NCBI RefSeq assembly: GCF_900108185.1
Contig: NZ_FNVA01000008.1
Location: forward strand, 124,001-188,000
Direction: 5' to 3'
Source: Bryocella elongata
GTDB taxonomy: Bacteria; Acidobacteriota; Terriglobia; Terriglobales; Acidobacteriaceae
Length of the DNA stretch: 64,000 nucleotides
Positions 8,342 through 17,286 of this stretch are shown here, in pieces. Position 1 is the stretch's first letter, and each line of letters begins with the position of its first letter. The position numbers and the translations under genes were made by a program. A model generated the notes under the pieces. That model had not been told where the DNA came from. It saw only the letters and a program-made list of their open reading frames with translations, and ran no database searches.

Positions 8342-11182
8342 CTACTTTGCCGCTGTGAGTTGTGGGTTCTTCGAGGCGCTGATGAGATTCGCCATGATGC
8401 GGAACGAGCCCGGAACACCTTCGGGCATCTGGCGGAAGAACGCGTAGGCCATGTAGATGTAGTAACCCTTGCCATAGCGCGCGTAGACCAGGCCACCCTT
8501 TTGTGGATCCTGATCGACGTCGTGCATCTCGGTGGGTGTGATGTAGTGCGAGTCCCACGCATGAAGGAAGCCGTGACCTCGCTCCTCGACCCAGCCGTCG
8601 AAGTCCCTGGTGGTGATCTTGTTGGGCCAGTTGAGGAGCGGATCGCCGGGATCCAGCAGTTGTACCTTGCAGTCCTCTTCGACGACCTTTTCGGGGTCGG
8701 TGGTGAGCGTGAGCGGATAGGGGCCGAAGTTGTGATCGTACTCGGGCGTTTGATACTGCACGATCACCGAGCCGCCGTCCTTCACATATTCCAGAAGCCG
8801 GTTGTTGAAGGTCTTGAGCTCCGGCCGTGCCGCGTAGGCCCGAATGCCAAGGACGATGGCGTCATACTTCGAGAGATCGCCGCTGGCGATGTCCTGCGCG
8901 GAGAGGAACGTGGGATGCACGCCGAGGTTCTCGAGCGAAGTTGCTACATCGTCGCCGGTGCCCATGATGTAGGCGACCTTGAGGCTTGGCGCGGTCTGCA
9001 CATCGACGCCTGTAGCGCGGTAGCTTGCGGGCTTGTAGCTGACGTAGGGGCGGAGGCCGGAGTAGCCGATGGTCTCGAAGCCTTCCTTGTACTGCTGGCC
9101 GTTAAGCTCTGCGACCGCAGTGATGTTGTATGGCTTCTGCTCCACGTGGCCGGGCTGCACGCGGAAGGACAGGTTGCGCTCGTCACCTTCGCGTGTGGTG
9201 GCGAAGTCAGCGACTGCAGGGGTGGAGCTCCAGCCACTGGGAAGATCGAGCTTCAAGGTGCCCTTTGCGCTGCCCTTGACGCTGGAGTGGAGCTTAACCT
9301 CAAGGTCAAAGGCTTCGCCGGTGAGAGACACGATGCCGGCCTGTGGCGTCACGCTCAGCGAGATGGCAGGAGCCACGCGCAGCGGTTGCATCACGGGGCC
9401 AACGCCGTTCTGCTGCTGCACGGTCTGCACCACACCGTTCAAGCGCACCGTGACGTCGCGATACTGCACGGATGCTACTGCCAGCAGAGGGTACGGGGCA
9501 GTGGGAAGGTTGAGATAACGGGGATCGCGGATGTCGTAGTAGGACTGCTCCAGCTCAGGGCGCGAGAAGTAAGGGCGCGTGAGCTCTGCGTCGACGGGAA
9601 CCTTGACGGTGAAGCCGAGGTCACGTGCTTCGCCTGCAGGCATCGTGCCCGAGGTCGCAGCCTTCGGTGTGATCGTCCAGTCCTTGCCGGCCTGAGAGAC
9701 GATGTCGACGCTGCTCAGAGACACGGTTTCGGAACCCTGGTTCGCGACGTGTGCATCGACGTCGATGGTCTGGCCGGGCACCACGGTCTGAGGCGTCGCC
9801 AGCTGCGTGGACATGTCCCCGAAGGGGCCCGGACGCGCGGGGCCAGTGCCTTCGGTGGTGTTTGCGATCAAAGACAGGCCAAGCGATTGAGCGAGCGCGT
9901 CGTTGAACTGCACCTGCTTGACGGTGAGCTCGTGGGCCATGTTGTAGCGCGCTTCGGCGGGAAGCTTGCTCTTCTCCAGTTCAGCAAGCAGAGCGTTGGT
10001 CTGCGCGAGTCCCTTGGCCAGCAGGGGGGCAATGGACTCAGGCTTCGTTGCATCGAACTGCTTTGAGGCGGAGTCGACGGTGCCGCTGAGGTCATGCAGC
10101 CTGGCGCTCCACTGGGCGCGTTGCGCTGCGGGAGCGTACGAAGCAATGCCCTCCAAGGTCACGTCGATGCCATCGAAGAAGGTGCTCTCTGTTGGCTGCG
10201 TGGCAAAGCGGGCGGCGTAGAGATGGTATGGGCTGCTGTTGGGACGCGGCAACGGAACGGCCACACCGCCATTCTGCGACTTCTGCTCGTTCAGGCCCTC
10301 ACGCGCGACCTGCATATAGTTCTCACCGAAGAGCGGGTTATAGCTTCCTTCGGGAACCTCCACGTTGGCCTTGGGCAGACCTTCGATCCATGTTCCGTCG
10401 ATGTAGTTGCGAAAGCGCACAGGAGCGTAGTGGCCGGTAGCGTAGTCGTAGATGCCCTTCTCGTTGACCCGGGCGAAGGGTACGCGAGCATAGACCTTCA
10501 GCGGCGACCAGGGGAGAAGACCGGCCTTGATCTGGTCGGGAAAGACGTTCGGGTCGCCGGCGAGTTTGTAGACCTGCTGTGCCGTGTAGCCCGCAACCTG
10601 ATGATGTCCATGGCCGTCTGAGACGTTGCCCACGAAGACCGATGTGACGACGAGAGGACGGGTCATGCGGATCACACGAACAGCGTCATACAGCACGCGC
10701 TGTTCGCCCCATGTCTTCAGCGCTTCCTCGATGGTTTTGGAGAAGCCGAAGTCCGCGACGCGAGTCCAGTACTGATGCACGCCATAGTAGTTGCCGGCGC
10801 CGAGCAGCTCTTCCGTGCGAAGGATGCCAAGCTCATCCCAGTAGTCGGAGGTCATGTCGTTCTGGCCGCCTTCGCCGCGATTGAGGGTGAGCAACGTGGT
10901 GTCGACGCCCTGGCCGCGGCTTTCGTAGGCGAGCATGCCGCCATCTTCATCGTCCGGGTGAGCGACGACCATCGCGAGGCTGGCGCGCGTGCGGAGCTTT
11001 CGCAACGATTGCTCCAGAGCAGCAGAGCCACGGTCGATCGGCAACGGGCGCGCGGCTATCTTCTGCTGCGCGTATGGAATCGTCTGCGCGGACTGGGCCA
11101 ACGCCGGGGATGCTGCCACGCAAAACGCGAGCGCGGCGGTCGAAGTGCGGAGAGTCGCGGTACGGAGAAAAGAGGAAGGCAT
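8342..11182 (-). CDS. Large exported PIG-L/LmbE deacetylase with extra C-terminal domains
   Basis: 946-residue exported protein. Signal peptide about 1-30 (AFCVAASPALAQ). The PIG-L/LmbE domain (about 65-330) has the zinc motif AHPDDE (residues 74-79), LNRGEGGQND and a second His cluster in SDGHGHHQVAG. This family removes acetyl or other acyl groups from amino sugars and related compounds. The middle region (about 470-720) has beta-rich segments resembling NEW3/CARDB modules (PGQTIDVDAHVANQGSETVSL). The C-terminus (about 760-940) looks like a ThuA/class-I glutamine-amidotransferase-like domain (YDAIVLGIRAYAARPEL). GGAG lies 9 nt before the ATG. It is divergent from the ROK repressor, with the putative operator between them. 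Confidence 0.87.
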   Translation of the reverse strand: MPSSFLRTATLRTSTAALAFCVAASPALAQSAQTIPYAQQKIAARPLPIDRGSAALEQSLRKLRTRASLAMVVAHPDDEDGGMLAYESRGQGVDTTLLTLNRGEGGQNDMTSDYWDELGILRTEELLGAGNYYGVHQYWTRVADFGFSKTIEEALKTWGEQRVLYDAVRVIRMTRPLVVTSVFVGNVSDGHGHHQVAGYTAQQVYKLAGDPNVFPDQIKAGLLPWSPLKVYARVPFARVNEKGIYDYATGHYAPVRFRNYIDGTWIEGLPKANVEVPEGSYNPLFGENYMQVAREGLNEQKSQNGGVAVPLPRPNSSPYHLYAARFATQPTESTFFDGIDVTLEGIASYAPAAQRAQWSARLHDLSGTVDSASKQFDATKPESIAPLLAKGLAQTNALLAELEKSKLPAEARYNMAHELTVKQVQFNDALAQSLGLSLIANTTEGTGPARPGPFGDMSTQLATPQTVVPGQTIDVDAHVANQGSETVSLSSVDIVSQAGKDWTITPKAATSGTMPAGEARDLGFTVKVPVDAELTRPYFSRPELEQSYYDIRDPRYLNLPTAPYPLLAVASVQYRDVTVRLNGVVQTVQQQNGVGPVMQPLRVAPAISLSVTPQAGIVSLTGEAFDLEVKLHSSVKGSAKGTLKLDLPSGWSSTPAVADFATTREGDERNLSFRVQPGHVEQKPYNITAVAELNGQQYKEGFETIGYSGLRPYVSYKPASYRATGVDVQTAPSLKVAYIMGTGDDVATSLENLGVHPTFLSAQDIASGDLSKYDAIVLGIRAYAARPELKTFNNRLLEYVKDGGSVIVQYQTPEYDHNFGPYPLTLTTDPEKVVEEDCKVQLLDPGDPLLNWPNKITTRDFDGWVEERGHGFLHAWDSHYITPTEMHDVDQDPQKGGLVYARYGKGYYIYMAYAFFRQMPEGVPGSFRIMANLISASKNPQLTAAK

Positions 11183-11238
11183 GCGCAGTCGCTCCAGCCA
11201 GCGAAGTAGAAAAAAGTGTGGCTAAGGAATAGCATGGG

Positions 11239-11267
11239 CTTTACAACTTTGTAAAGTTTACTAAGAT
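11239..11267. promoter_or_regulatory. Putative ROK operator and overlapping promoter
   Basis: A perfect inverted repeat CTTTACAA-CT-TTGTAAAG (11239-11256) runs into TTACTAA (11258-11264). A possible -35 TTTACA (11240-11245) and -10 TAAGAT (11262-11267), 16 bp apart, overlap it, consistent with autorepression of the ROK gene starting at 11280 and control of the divergent deacetylase. Related half-sites recur at 12615 and 12667. Binding is inferred. Confidence 0.6.
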
Positions 11268-11279
11268 AGCCCTTGTATT

Positions 11280-12551
11280 ATGAGTTGCGAACCCACTCCC
11301 TCCCAAACGATGCGCGTCCCCAATCCCGTCACTCCCGCTCTCGAGCTCACCGGCAGCTCCGAACCCCAGCCGTCGCGGCCGTCGCACCTGCGCCAGGTGA
11401 ACGCTCGCGCCTTGCTGCGGCTGATACGGGAACACAACCCGTGCTCCAAGGCAGAGCTCGTTCGTCTCTCCGGTTTGAGTGCGCCAACGGTGTCGAGCGC
11501 GGTGTCTCACCTGGCAACCCTCGGCCTCATCGAGCATCTCGGAGAAGGGGAGTCGAGTGGAGGCAGGCCTCCGGAGATGTTGCGCTTCCATGCCGGGCAT
11601 GGTCACGTTGCCGGCGTGGATATTGGGGGAACGCGCCTGCGGATGGTGCTGGCCGATCTGAACGGCCGCATTGTGACGCAATGGGCGCACCAGTTCACGG
11701 AGAAGGAGCGGACGCCGCGCGCGGTGTGTGACCTGATTCTTGAAGGCCTGCGATGTTGCTGCCAGGAGATTGGCGGCTCGATGCGCAAGGTGCTTCACCT
11801 GACCGCCGGGGCGCCAGGCATCACGAATGTCGAGACCGGTGTTGTGGTCTCGGCGCCCAACCTCACCGATTGGAACGGCGTCCCGCTGCGCGCGATGCTG
11901 GAGGAGCGGCTCGACCTGCCGGTGTCGGTGGAGAATGACACCAACCTCGCCGCCGTAGGCGAGCACTGGCGGGGCTCTGCAAAGGGTGTTGCGAACTTCG
12001 TCTTCATTGCGATGGGAACGGGCGTTGGAGCTGGCATCTTCCTGCTCGATCGCCTGCATCATGGAGCGAACTGGAGCGCTGGTGAGATCGGCTACATGAG
12101 CGTCGAAGGTCAGCCGCGCGAGCCGCTGCGCATTCGCGCCGTGGGTCAGCTGGAGCGCATCATCGGCGGGCTCGCGATCGAGAAGGAGTGGCATCGCCTG
12201 CTTGCGAAGCGAGGCCGCACCACGGATGCTGCACTGCGGCGCCTGCGTGCGTCCGAGGTCTTCGACCTTGCGGCGGAAGGGGATCGGCTCGCGCGCGAAG
12301 TTGTGCAATACACGGCGCGGATCCTTGCGCACAGCATCAGCGAGCTTTCGCTGGTGCTGGACCCCGAGATGGTCATCCTGGGCGGAGGAGTAGGGTCGCA
12401 CGCGGAGTTGTGTCGAGCGACAGACAAGCTGCTGTCGGAGAACGAATTCGGCCGGCCTGCACTGCGGCAGAGCTCCCTGGGACCGCAGGCGCAGCTACAT
12501 GGAGCGATCTCCGTGAGCCTGTCTGCCAGCGAAATGAAGCTGCTGTCTTAA
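11280..12551 (+). CDS. ROK-family transcriptional regulator
   Basis: 423-residue NagC/XylR/Mlc-type regulator. A winged-helix DNA-binding domain (about 38-90, with KAELVRLSGLSAPTVSSAVSHL as recognition region) is followed by the ROK sugar-kinase fold with the phosphate motif VDIGGTRLRMVLAD (about 113-126), ENDTNLAAVGEHW and MGTGVGAGIF. The usual cysteine-rich zinc signature after GEIGY is missing, so this copy lacks the structural zinc site of many ROK proteins. No clear Shine-Dalgarno precedes the ATG; the predicted promoter would give a very short leader. Likely represses the adjacent deacetylase and receptor/lyase/permease genes until an effector sugar or conjugate binds. Confidence 0.9.
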   Translation: MSCEPTPSQTMRVPNPVTPALELTGSSEPQPSRPSHLRQVNARALLRLIREHNPCSKAELVRLSGLSAPTVSSAVSHLATLGLIEHLGEGESSGGRPPEMLRFHAGHGHVAGVDIGGTRLRMVLADLNGRIVTQWAHQFTEKERTPRAVCDLILEGLRCCCQEIGGSMRKVLHLTAGAPGITNVETGVVVSAPNLTDWNGVPLRAMLEERLDLPVSVENDTNLAAVGEHWRGSAKGVANFVFIAMGTGVGAGIFLLDRLHHGANWSAGEIGYMSVEGQPREPLRIRAVGQLERIIGGLAIEKEWHRLLAKRGRTTDAALRRLRASEVFDLAAEGDRLAREVVQYTARILAHSISELSLVLDPEMVILGGGVGSHAELCRATDKLLSENEFGRPALRQSSLGPQAQLHGAISVSLSASEMKLLS

Positions 12552-12614
12552 CCCCTCTGTGAATTCGTGTTGACGCCTCTGTCATGTTGGGCTATGCTTT
12601 GGGCCAATCACTAC

Positions 12615-12635
12615 TTTGTAAATATTTATTACTAA
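12615..12635. promoter_or_regulatory. Putative ROK operator site B
   Basis: TTTGTAA, 7 nt, TTACTAA: a near-palindrome sharing both half-sites with the region before the ROK gene. Its centre is 52 bp from that of site C, about five helical turns, so two bound dimers would lie on the same face. Confidence 0.55.
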
Positions 12636-12666
12636 CTCGATCTTTGGGAACCAGGATCAGGGCCAC

Positions 12667-12687
12667 TTCGTAAGCACGTTTTACTAA
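12667..12687. promoter_or_regulatory. Putative ROK operator site C
   Basis: TTCGTAA, 7 nt, TTACTAA, with exactly the spacing of site B. It lies 82 bp before the receptor start codon at 12769. Confidence 0.5.
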
Positions 12688-12768
12688 GTTTTGGTCAGCG
12701 CAGGGCGTCATCAGCAGTCGAATTTCAGGTCATGGCCATCTGCGGATGGCAACTTCAGGAGGCAATCC

Positions 12769-15765
12769 TTGTCGAACCTTCGTAATGTTCGCCACTCCGT
12801 ATTCGCCGTCGCGATGGCGACCGCCCTCGGCAGCATGACGAGCCCGGTGGCCTGGTCGCAGTCGCAGTCCATCAACGGCACTATTCGTGGCCTGGTCACA
12901 GACAGCACGGGCGCGTCCCTTACGGGGGCCAGTGTCACCATCAAGAACATCGATACGGGCTACACACGCACGGTCACCAGTGGCGGGGATGGCCTCTACG
13001 TTGTTCCGGACCTGCCCGTGGGGAACTATACGGTCAGCGCGAGTGCAGCGAACTTTGCACCCCTGACCAAGAGCGGCATCCGCCTGGCTGCCGGCGCCGA
13101 GATCGTGATCGACGAGCAACTGAAGGCGGGCTCGGTGGCGACACAGGTCGAGGTCGATACGGCGACGCCCATTCTGGAGCCGGGACGTCTCACGGTGGGC
13201 CGCACCATCTCGCCGGAGGAGACGCAGAACGTTCCGCTGACCTCTCGCAACCCTTACAACCTGGTGTTGTTTCAGCCTGCGGTCAGCGGCCATCCGAACC
13301 CGGAGAATGGCATTCCGCGCACCGTCAACACCAACGGCCTTGTGGACCGCATCAACTACCAGCTCGACGGCATGGTCGATACGGAAACGGATCGCTATGG
13401 CCTGCGCCTGTTTGCCATTTCTGACTCGTATGCCAACGAGGTGCAGACCATCGCGAACGGCGCGCCTGCGGAGTTTGGCAACACGGCGGGTGTGACCTTC
13501 AACGTCATCACGCCCTCTGGTACCAATCAGTACCACGGCCTGGCGCAGTACATCTGGAGACCGAAGGCCGCGAGTGCCTGCCCGATTCTGCAGAACTGCT
13601 TGGTGGGCACGACGGGTTATGTACCCAAGCCCAGCCTGCACGTGGATGACTTCGTGGGACGCGTCGGTGGACCGGTGTTGCACGACAAGCTCTTCTTCTT
13701 TGCAGCGTACGAGCACCTGAAGCGAGCGAATCCACAGGCGATCACCATCACGCCGGCAAATCAGACGCTGCTGATCGCGAACGGCGTCAGCGCCAGCGAT
13801 TTTGGCTCGGCGCCAAGCGTGCAGCGCGCGCAGTGGCTGGATGTACGCGGCGACTATGCGATCACGCCGAAGCATCAGTTCTTCGTCCGCTATAACTACT
13901 TCCGCAACAACTACCCGTTCAACACGAACATTGGCGGACTGTACGCTATCTCGTCAGCATCGGACTTTCAGGATCGCGCGCACATCATCGGCGCCCAGTT
14001 GATCAGCACGTTCTCTCCGAACCTCTTCAACGAGTTCCGCGGTTCATGGCCCTATCGCAACGAGCATCACGTGGCCGATCCTCTTACTGGTCCCGGGCCG
14101 ATGATCACCATCTCGGGCGTTGCAAACTTTGGTGGCTCCAACGGTGTGGCGGACAAGTTCCAGGAGAAGATCCCATCCTTCAACGATAACGTGACATGGA
14201 TCAAGGGCGCGCACAGCTTCAAGTTCGGCACGGGCTTGCAGAAGAACCTCGATACACAGCTTGCGGATGTTTACACGCAGTACACCTTCGGTACGATCCA
14301 GGACTGGATCGACGCCAAGGCCGGTGGCACACCCACCAATCCCTACGCCACCATCGGCTATAGCAACGTCAAGGCCAGCATCGGCCAGCCAGGCGCGGCG
14401 TATCATTCCATCTTCTTCGACTTATTCGCCCAGGATACATGGCAATTTCGCAAGAACATCCTTGTGTCTTATGGTGTTCGTTATGACCAGTACCGCGCCC
14501 CGACGCCGCCATCGGGCGAGCCGTTTGTCTACACGCAGAACTTCCGCACGCCGCTCGGCAACTTTGCTCCGCGCCTGGCGGTCTCATGGCAGGTCTTCCC
14601 CAAAACCGTGGTTCGCGTGAACAGTGGTATGTACTACGAGGCCACGCCCACCAACACCTGGTACAACCCGCTTTATAACAATGGCGCAGCAGGTTCCGGA
14701 TCGTTCATCGCCTCGGTTGCAGGCTACAACACACACCAAACTGCACCCGCTGTGCCACCGACAGCGCAGCAACTCTCGTGCCTGCCGACCTTCCCCCAGA
14801 GCCCGAATCAGGTGCCTGCCACTTGCCTTGGAACACAGAGCATCACTGCTCTGACGCCGAACTTCAAGAACGAATACACCTGGAACGCGAGCCTACAGGT
14901 CCAGCAGCAGCTCTCGAACAGCGACTCACTGACCGTGGGGTACTTGTTGACCAATGGGCGCAACATGCAGTTCCTGCGCAACATGAACCTCATCAACCCG
15001 ACGAGCACTCTGGCGGACGGCCGTCCGGTCTATTCCAGCGCAATCAATGCGAACACCCGACTCTATCCGCAATACAACAACATCACGCTGATCGACGTCG
15101 GTTCGAATTCGTCCTACAACGCCCTGACAGTCAGCTACCTGCACCGTGTTGCTTGGGGGATCGATTTCAATGCGGCCTACACGTGGTCGCACTCTATCAG
15201 CAACACGCCTGAAGCGAACAGCTACGAGTTCTCGGCATCTGTCGAAGACCCAAGCAATCCGCTTCGCGACCGCAGCCGCTCGGGAGTCGACCACCCCAAC
15301 GCGGGGGCCTTCAGCCTGATCTACAACCCCAAGTTTCACTTCGGTAACAGGCTTGCGAATGGCTTCGCCACCGGAAATAACTTCGCACTCCTCGGTAATC
15401 TGATGAGCGGTGATACCCAGAACGAAACCGTCAGCGCCTCGCTGAACGGCGACTCCACCGCCTCCAGCCGCCCGCTCTTCGTTGGCCGCAATTCGCTGCG
15501 TGCTCCGGCGGTCTATCAGTACGACGCCCGGTACACTCGTTCTTTGGGCAAGTACTGGGACCATGTCAATCCACAGATCTTCGTCGAGGCCAACAATCTC
15601 TTCAACCGCACCAATGTCACCAGCATCAATACCACTGCTACCGTCGTCACCTCCTCCGGCGGATCCTTCCCGATCGGCACAGTCACGACAGGCCCCAGCA
15701 AGGCTCCAACCAGCAGCGTACTCGAAGCCCGCATACTCCAGTTCGGCGCCAAGATCGAGTTCTAA
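12769..15765 (+). CDS. TonB-dependent receptor, Oar-like, with carboxypeptidase-regulatory-like domain
   Basis: 998-residue outer-membrane receptor. After a signal peptide (AMATALGSMTSPVAWSQ) comes an Ig-like carboxypeptidase-regulatory domain (INGTIRGLVTDSTGASLTGASV), then a plug (VPLTSRNPYNLVLFQPAV) and a long barrel ending in aromatic Phe (FGAKIEF), as expected for an outer-membrane C-terminus. The start is read as TTG at 12769 because a perfect AGGAGG lies 6 nt upstream; an in-frame TTG at 12691 lacks a ribosome site and would overlap the upstream region. It leads an apparent operon with the lyase (18 bp gap) and permease. Probably imports the substrate of this ROK-controlled pathway. Confidence 0.9.
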   Translation: MSNLRNVRHSVFAVAMATALGSMTSPVAWSQSQSINGTIRGLVTDSTGASLTGASVTIKNIDTGYTRTVTSGGDGLYVVPDLPVGNYTVSASAANFAPLTKSGIRLAAGAEIVIDEQLKAGSVATQVEVDTATPILEPGRLTVGRTISPEETQNVPLTSRNPYNLVLFQPAVSGHPNPENGIPRTVNTNGLVDRINYQLDGMVDTETDRYGLRLFAISDSYANEVQTIANGAPAEFGNTAGVTFNVITPSGTNQYHGLAQYIWRPKAASACPILQNCLVGTTGYVPKPSLHVDDFVGRVGGPVLHDKLFFFAAYEHLKRANPQAITITPANQTLLIANGVSASDFGSAPSVQRAQWLDVRGDYAITPKHQFFVRYNYFRNNYPFNTNIGGLYAISSASDFQDRAHIIGAQLISTFSPNLFNEFRGSWPYRNEHHVADPLTGPGPMITISGVANFGGSNGVADKFQEKIPSFNDNVTWIKGAHSFKFGTGLQKNLDTQLADVYTQYTFGTIQDWIDAKAGGTPTNPYATIGYSNVKASIGQPGAAYHSIFFDLFAQDTWQFRKNILVSYGVRYDQYRAPTPPSGEPFVYTQNFRTPLGNFAPRLAVSWQVFPKTVVRVNSGMYYEATPTNTWYNPLYNNGAAGSGSFIASVAGYNTHQTAPAVPPTAQQLSCLPTFPQSPNQVPATCLGTQSITALTPNFKNEYTWNASLQVQQQLSNSDSLTVGYLLTNGRNMQFLRNMNLINPTSTLADGRPVYSSAINANTRLYPQYNNITLIDVGSNSSYNALTVSYLHRVAWGIDFNAAYTWSHSISNTPEANSYEFSASVEDPSNPLRDRSRSGVDHPNAGAFSLIYNPKFHFGNRLANGFATGNNFALLGNLMSGDTQNETVSASLNGDSTASSRPLFVGRNSLRAPAVYQYDARYTRSLGKYWDHVNPQIFVEANNLFNRTNVTSINTTATVVTSSGGSFPIGTVTTGPSKAPTSSVLEARILQFGAKIEF

Positions 15766-15783
15766 CCTGAATCGAAGGGCACC

Positions 15784-17286
15784 ATGCACACCCCGAAACA
15801 AAGCGATAGACCGGCGTTTCCAGCGCCGGTCTATCGCGATACGGTTCTCTCACCCATCTTTGCGGACGCGAAGAAATACTTTCTTGAACCGCTGCTGCGC
15901 ATCGAGCGTGTTCATACGCTGATGCTCACGCGGCAGGCGATCATGAGCGTACAGGACGCTACCGCGTGTTTGCGCGCCCTGGATGCTTTGGATATTCCCT
16001 CAATCCTTGCAACACCCTACGACGGCTCCTTTGAGGACCTCTTCTTTCTGGTGGAGCGCGACCTTGCTGCGTTGGCCGGCGAAGCTGCTGAGCGCATGCA
16101 CACTGCTCGCAGCCGCAACGATATCGATCTGACGATGTACCGCATGCTGATGCGGCAGCGGCTGCTTGATTTTCTTGGCGCGCAGCTTCAGCTTCGCCGC
16201 ACGCTAGTTGCGCTGGCAGAAGAGCATCGCGCGGCGTTGATGCCGGCGTATACGCACAATCAGCCGGCACAGCCGACGACGCTCGGTCATTACCTGATGG
16301 CGATGGTCGAGATCCTGGAGCGCGATGCGCAGCGCGTGTGCTCGGCGTATGTTCGAGTGAATCGATGTCCCCTCGGGGCCTGTGCGATTACGACGACGGG
16401 CTTCCCTATAGATCGCAATTACACGGCAGATCTGCTGGGCTTTGGAGCGCTGCAGACGAACTCCTACGGAGCGATCGCGGCGGTAGACTACCTTGCGGAG
16501 TCCTGTAGCGTGCTTGCGACGGCGATGGTCAGCCTTGGCCGCTTTGCGCAGGATCTACTGCTGTGGAGCACTGCCGAGTTCGGCTATCTTCGCCTTAGTG
16601 ACGGCTTCGTTCAGATCAGCAGCATCATGCCGCAGAAGCGCAATCCTGTGCCGCTGGAGCATGTGCGCATCCTTGCCAGCCGTGCGTTGACGCGCGCGCA
16701 GTCGGTGCTGGGATGCCTGCACAACACTCCGTTTGCGGATATGAATGATGCCGAGGACCCGTTGCAGCCAGAGGCGTATCACGCGCTCGAGGACGCGGAG
16801 CATGCGATGCGGCTGCTCTCTGCGGCTTTGGGTGAGGCAACCTTCCGTCTCGATCGTATGGCGAAGGCCGCTGAGGGAAGCTTCCTGACGGTGACCGAGT
16901 TGGCCGATACGCTGGTGCGTGAATCGGGCATGAGCTTCCACGAAGCCCACGGCATCGTGAGCCGCGCGGTGCGTTCGCTTCCGGATGGTTATGATCGCGA
17001 TGCGTTAGCGAAGTTTGTCGAGACGGAGTTGGCAGCATGGCCCGAGAGAGCGGCCAAGGTTCCGCCCGAGAAGGTGCTCAATGCACTGAGTGCTGCGAAC
17101 TTTGTTGCAGTGCGTCGTGTACCTGGTGGCACTGCGGTTGAAGCGCTGCAGCCTGAGATCGATCGCGCACGCGCGCAGCTGCAGATAGATGCGGAGTGGC
17201 TTGCAACGACGGAGGCAAATCTTGCTGCCGCTGACCAGCGAGCCCTCGAAGCCAGCAACTCACTCTTCCATTCCCATGCCATCTAG
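15784..17286 (+). CDS. Argininosuccinate-lyase-like C-N lyase, probably catabolic
   Basis: 500-residue member of the fumarase/aspartase superfamily, closest by eye to argininosuccinate lyase, which releases fumarate from N-substituted aspartates. Seen: SRND (110-113), Thr157-His158 of the catalytic base region, and the flexible signature loop SSIMPQKRNP (279-288). The loop that in ordinary ArgH reads YNKDLQEDK is here ADMNDAEDPLQ (318-328), and the protein is about 40 residues longer. With no arginine genes near, but a receptor 18 bp upstream and a permease overlapping by 11 nt, I infer a catabolic lyase for another aspartate-type conjugate, comparable to ethylenediamine-disuccinate lyase. 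True ArgH activity is not excluded. Confidence 0.82.
   Translation: MHTPKQSDRPAFPAPVYRDTVLSPIFADAKKYFLEPLLRIERVHTLMLTRQAIMSVQDATACLRALDALDIPSILATPYDGSFEDLFFLVERDLAALAGEAAERMHTARSRNDIDLTMYRMLMRQRLLDFLGAQLQLRRTLVALAEEHRAALMPAYTHNQPAQPTTLGHYLMAMVEILERDAQRVCSAYVRVNRCPLGACAITTTGFPIDRNYTADLLGFGALQTNSYGAIAAVDYLAESCSVLATAMVSLGRFAQDLLLWSTAEFGYLRLSDGFVQISSIMPQKRNPVPLEHVRILASRALTRAQSVLGCLHNTPFADMNDAEDPLQPEAYHALEDAEHAMRLLSAALGEATFRLDRMAKAAEGSFLTVTELADTLVRESGMSFHEAHGIVSRAVRSLPDGYDRDALAKFVETELAAWPERAAKVPPEKVLNALSAANFVAVRRVPGGTAVEALQPEIDRARAQLQIDAEWLATTEANLAAADQRALEASNSLFHSHAI

Noticed and set aside
8039-10066. 675-codon open frame on the plus strand opposite the PIG-L gene
   Set aside because: It mirrors the minus-strand deacetylase, which has zinc motifs and a signal peptide; the plus-strand translation is Val/Leu/Arg-rich with no motif.
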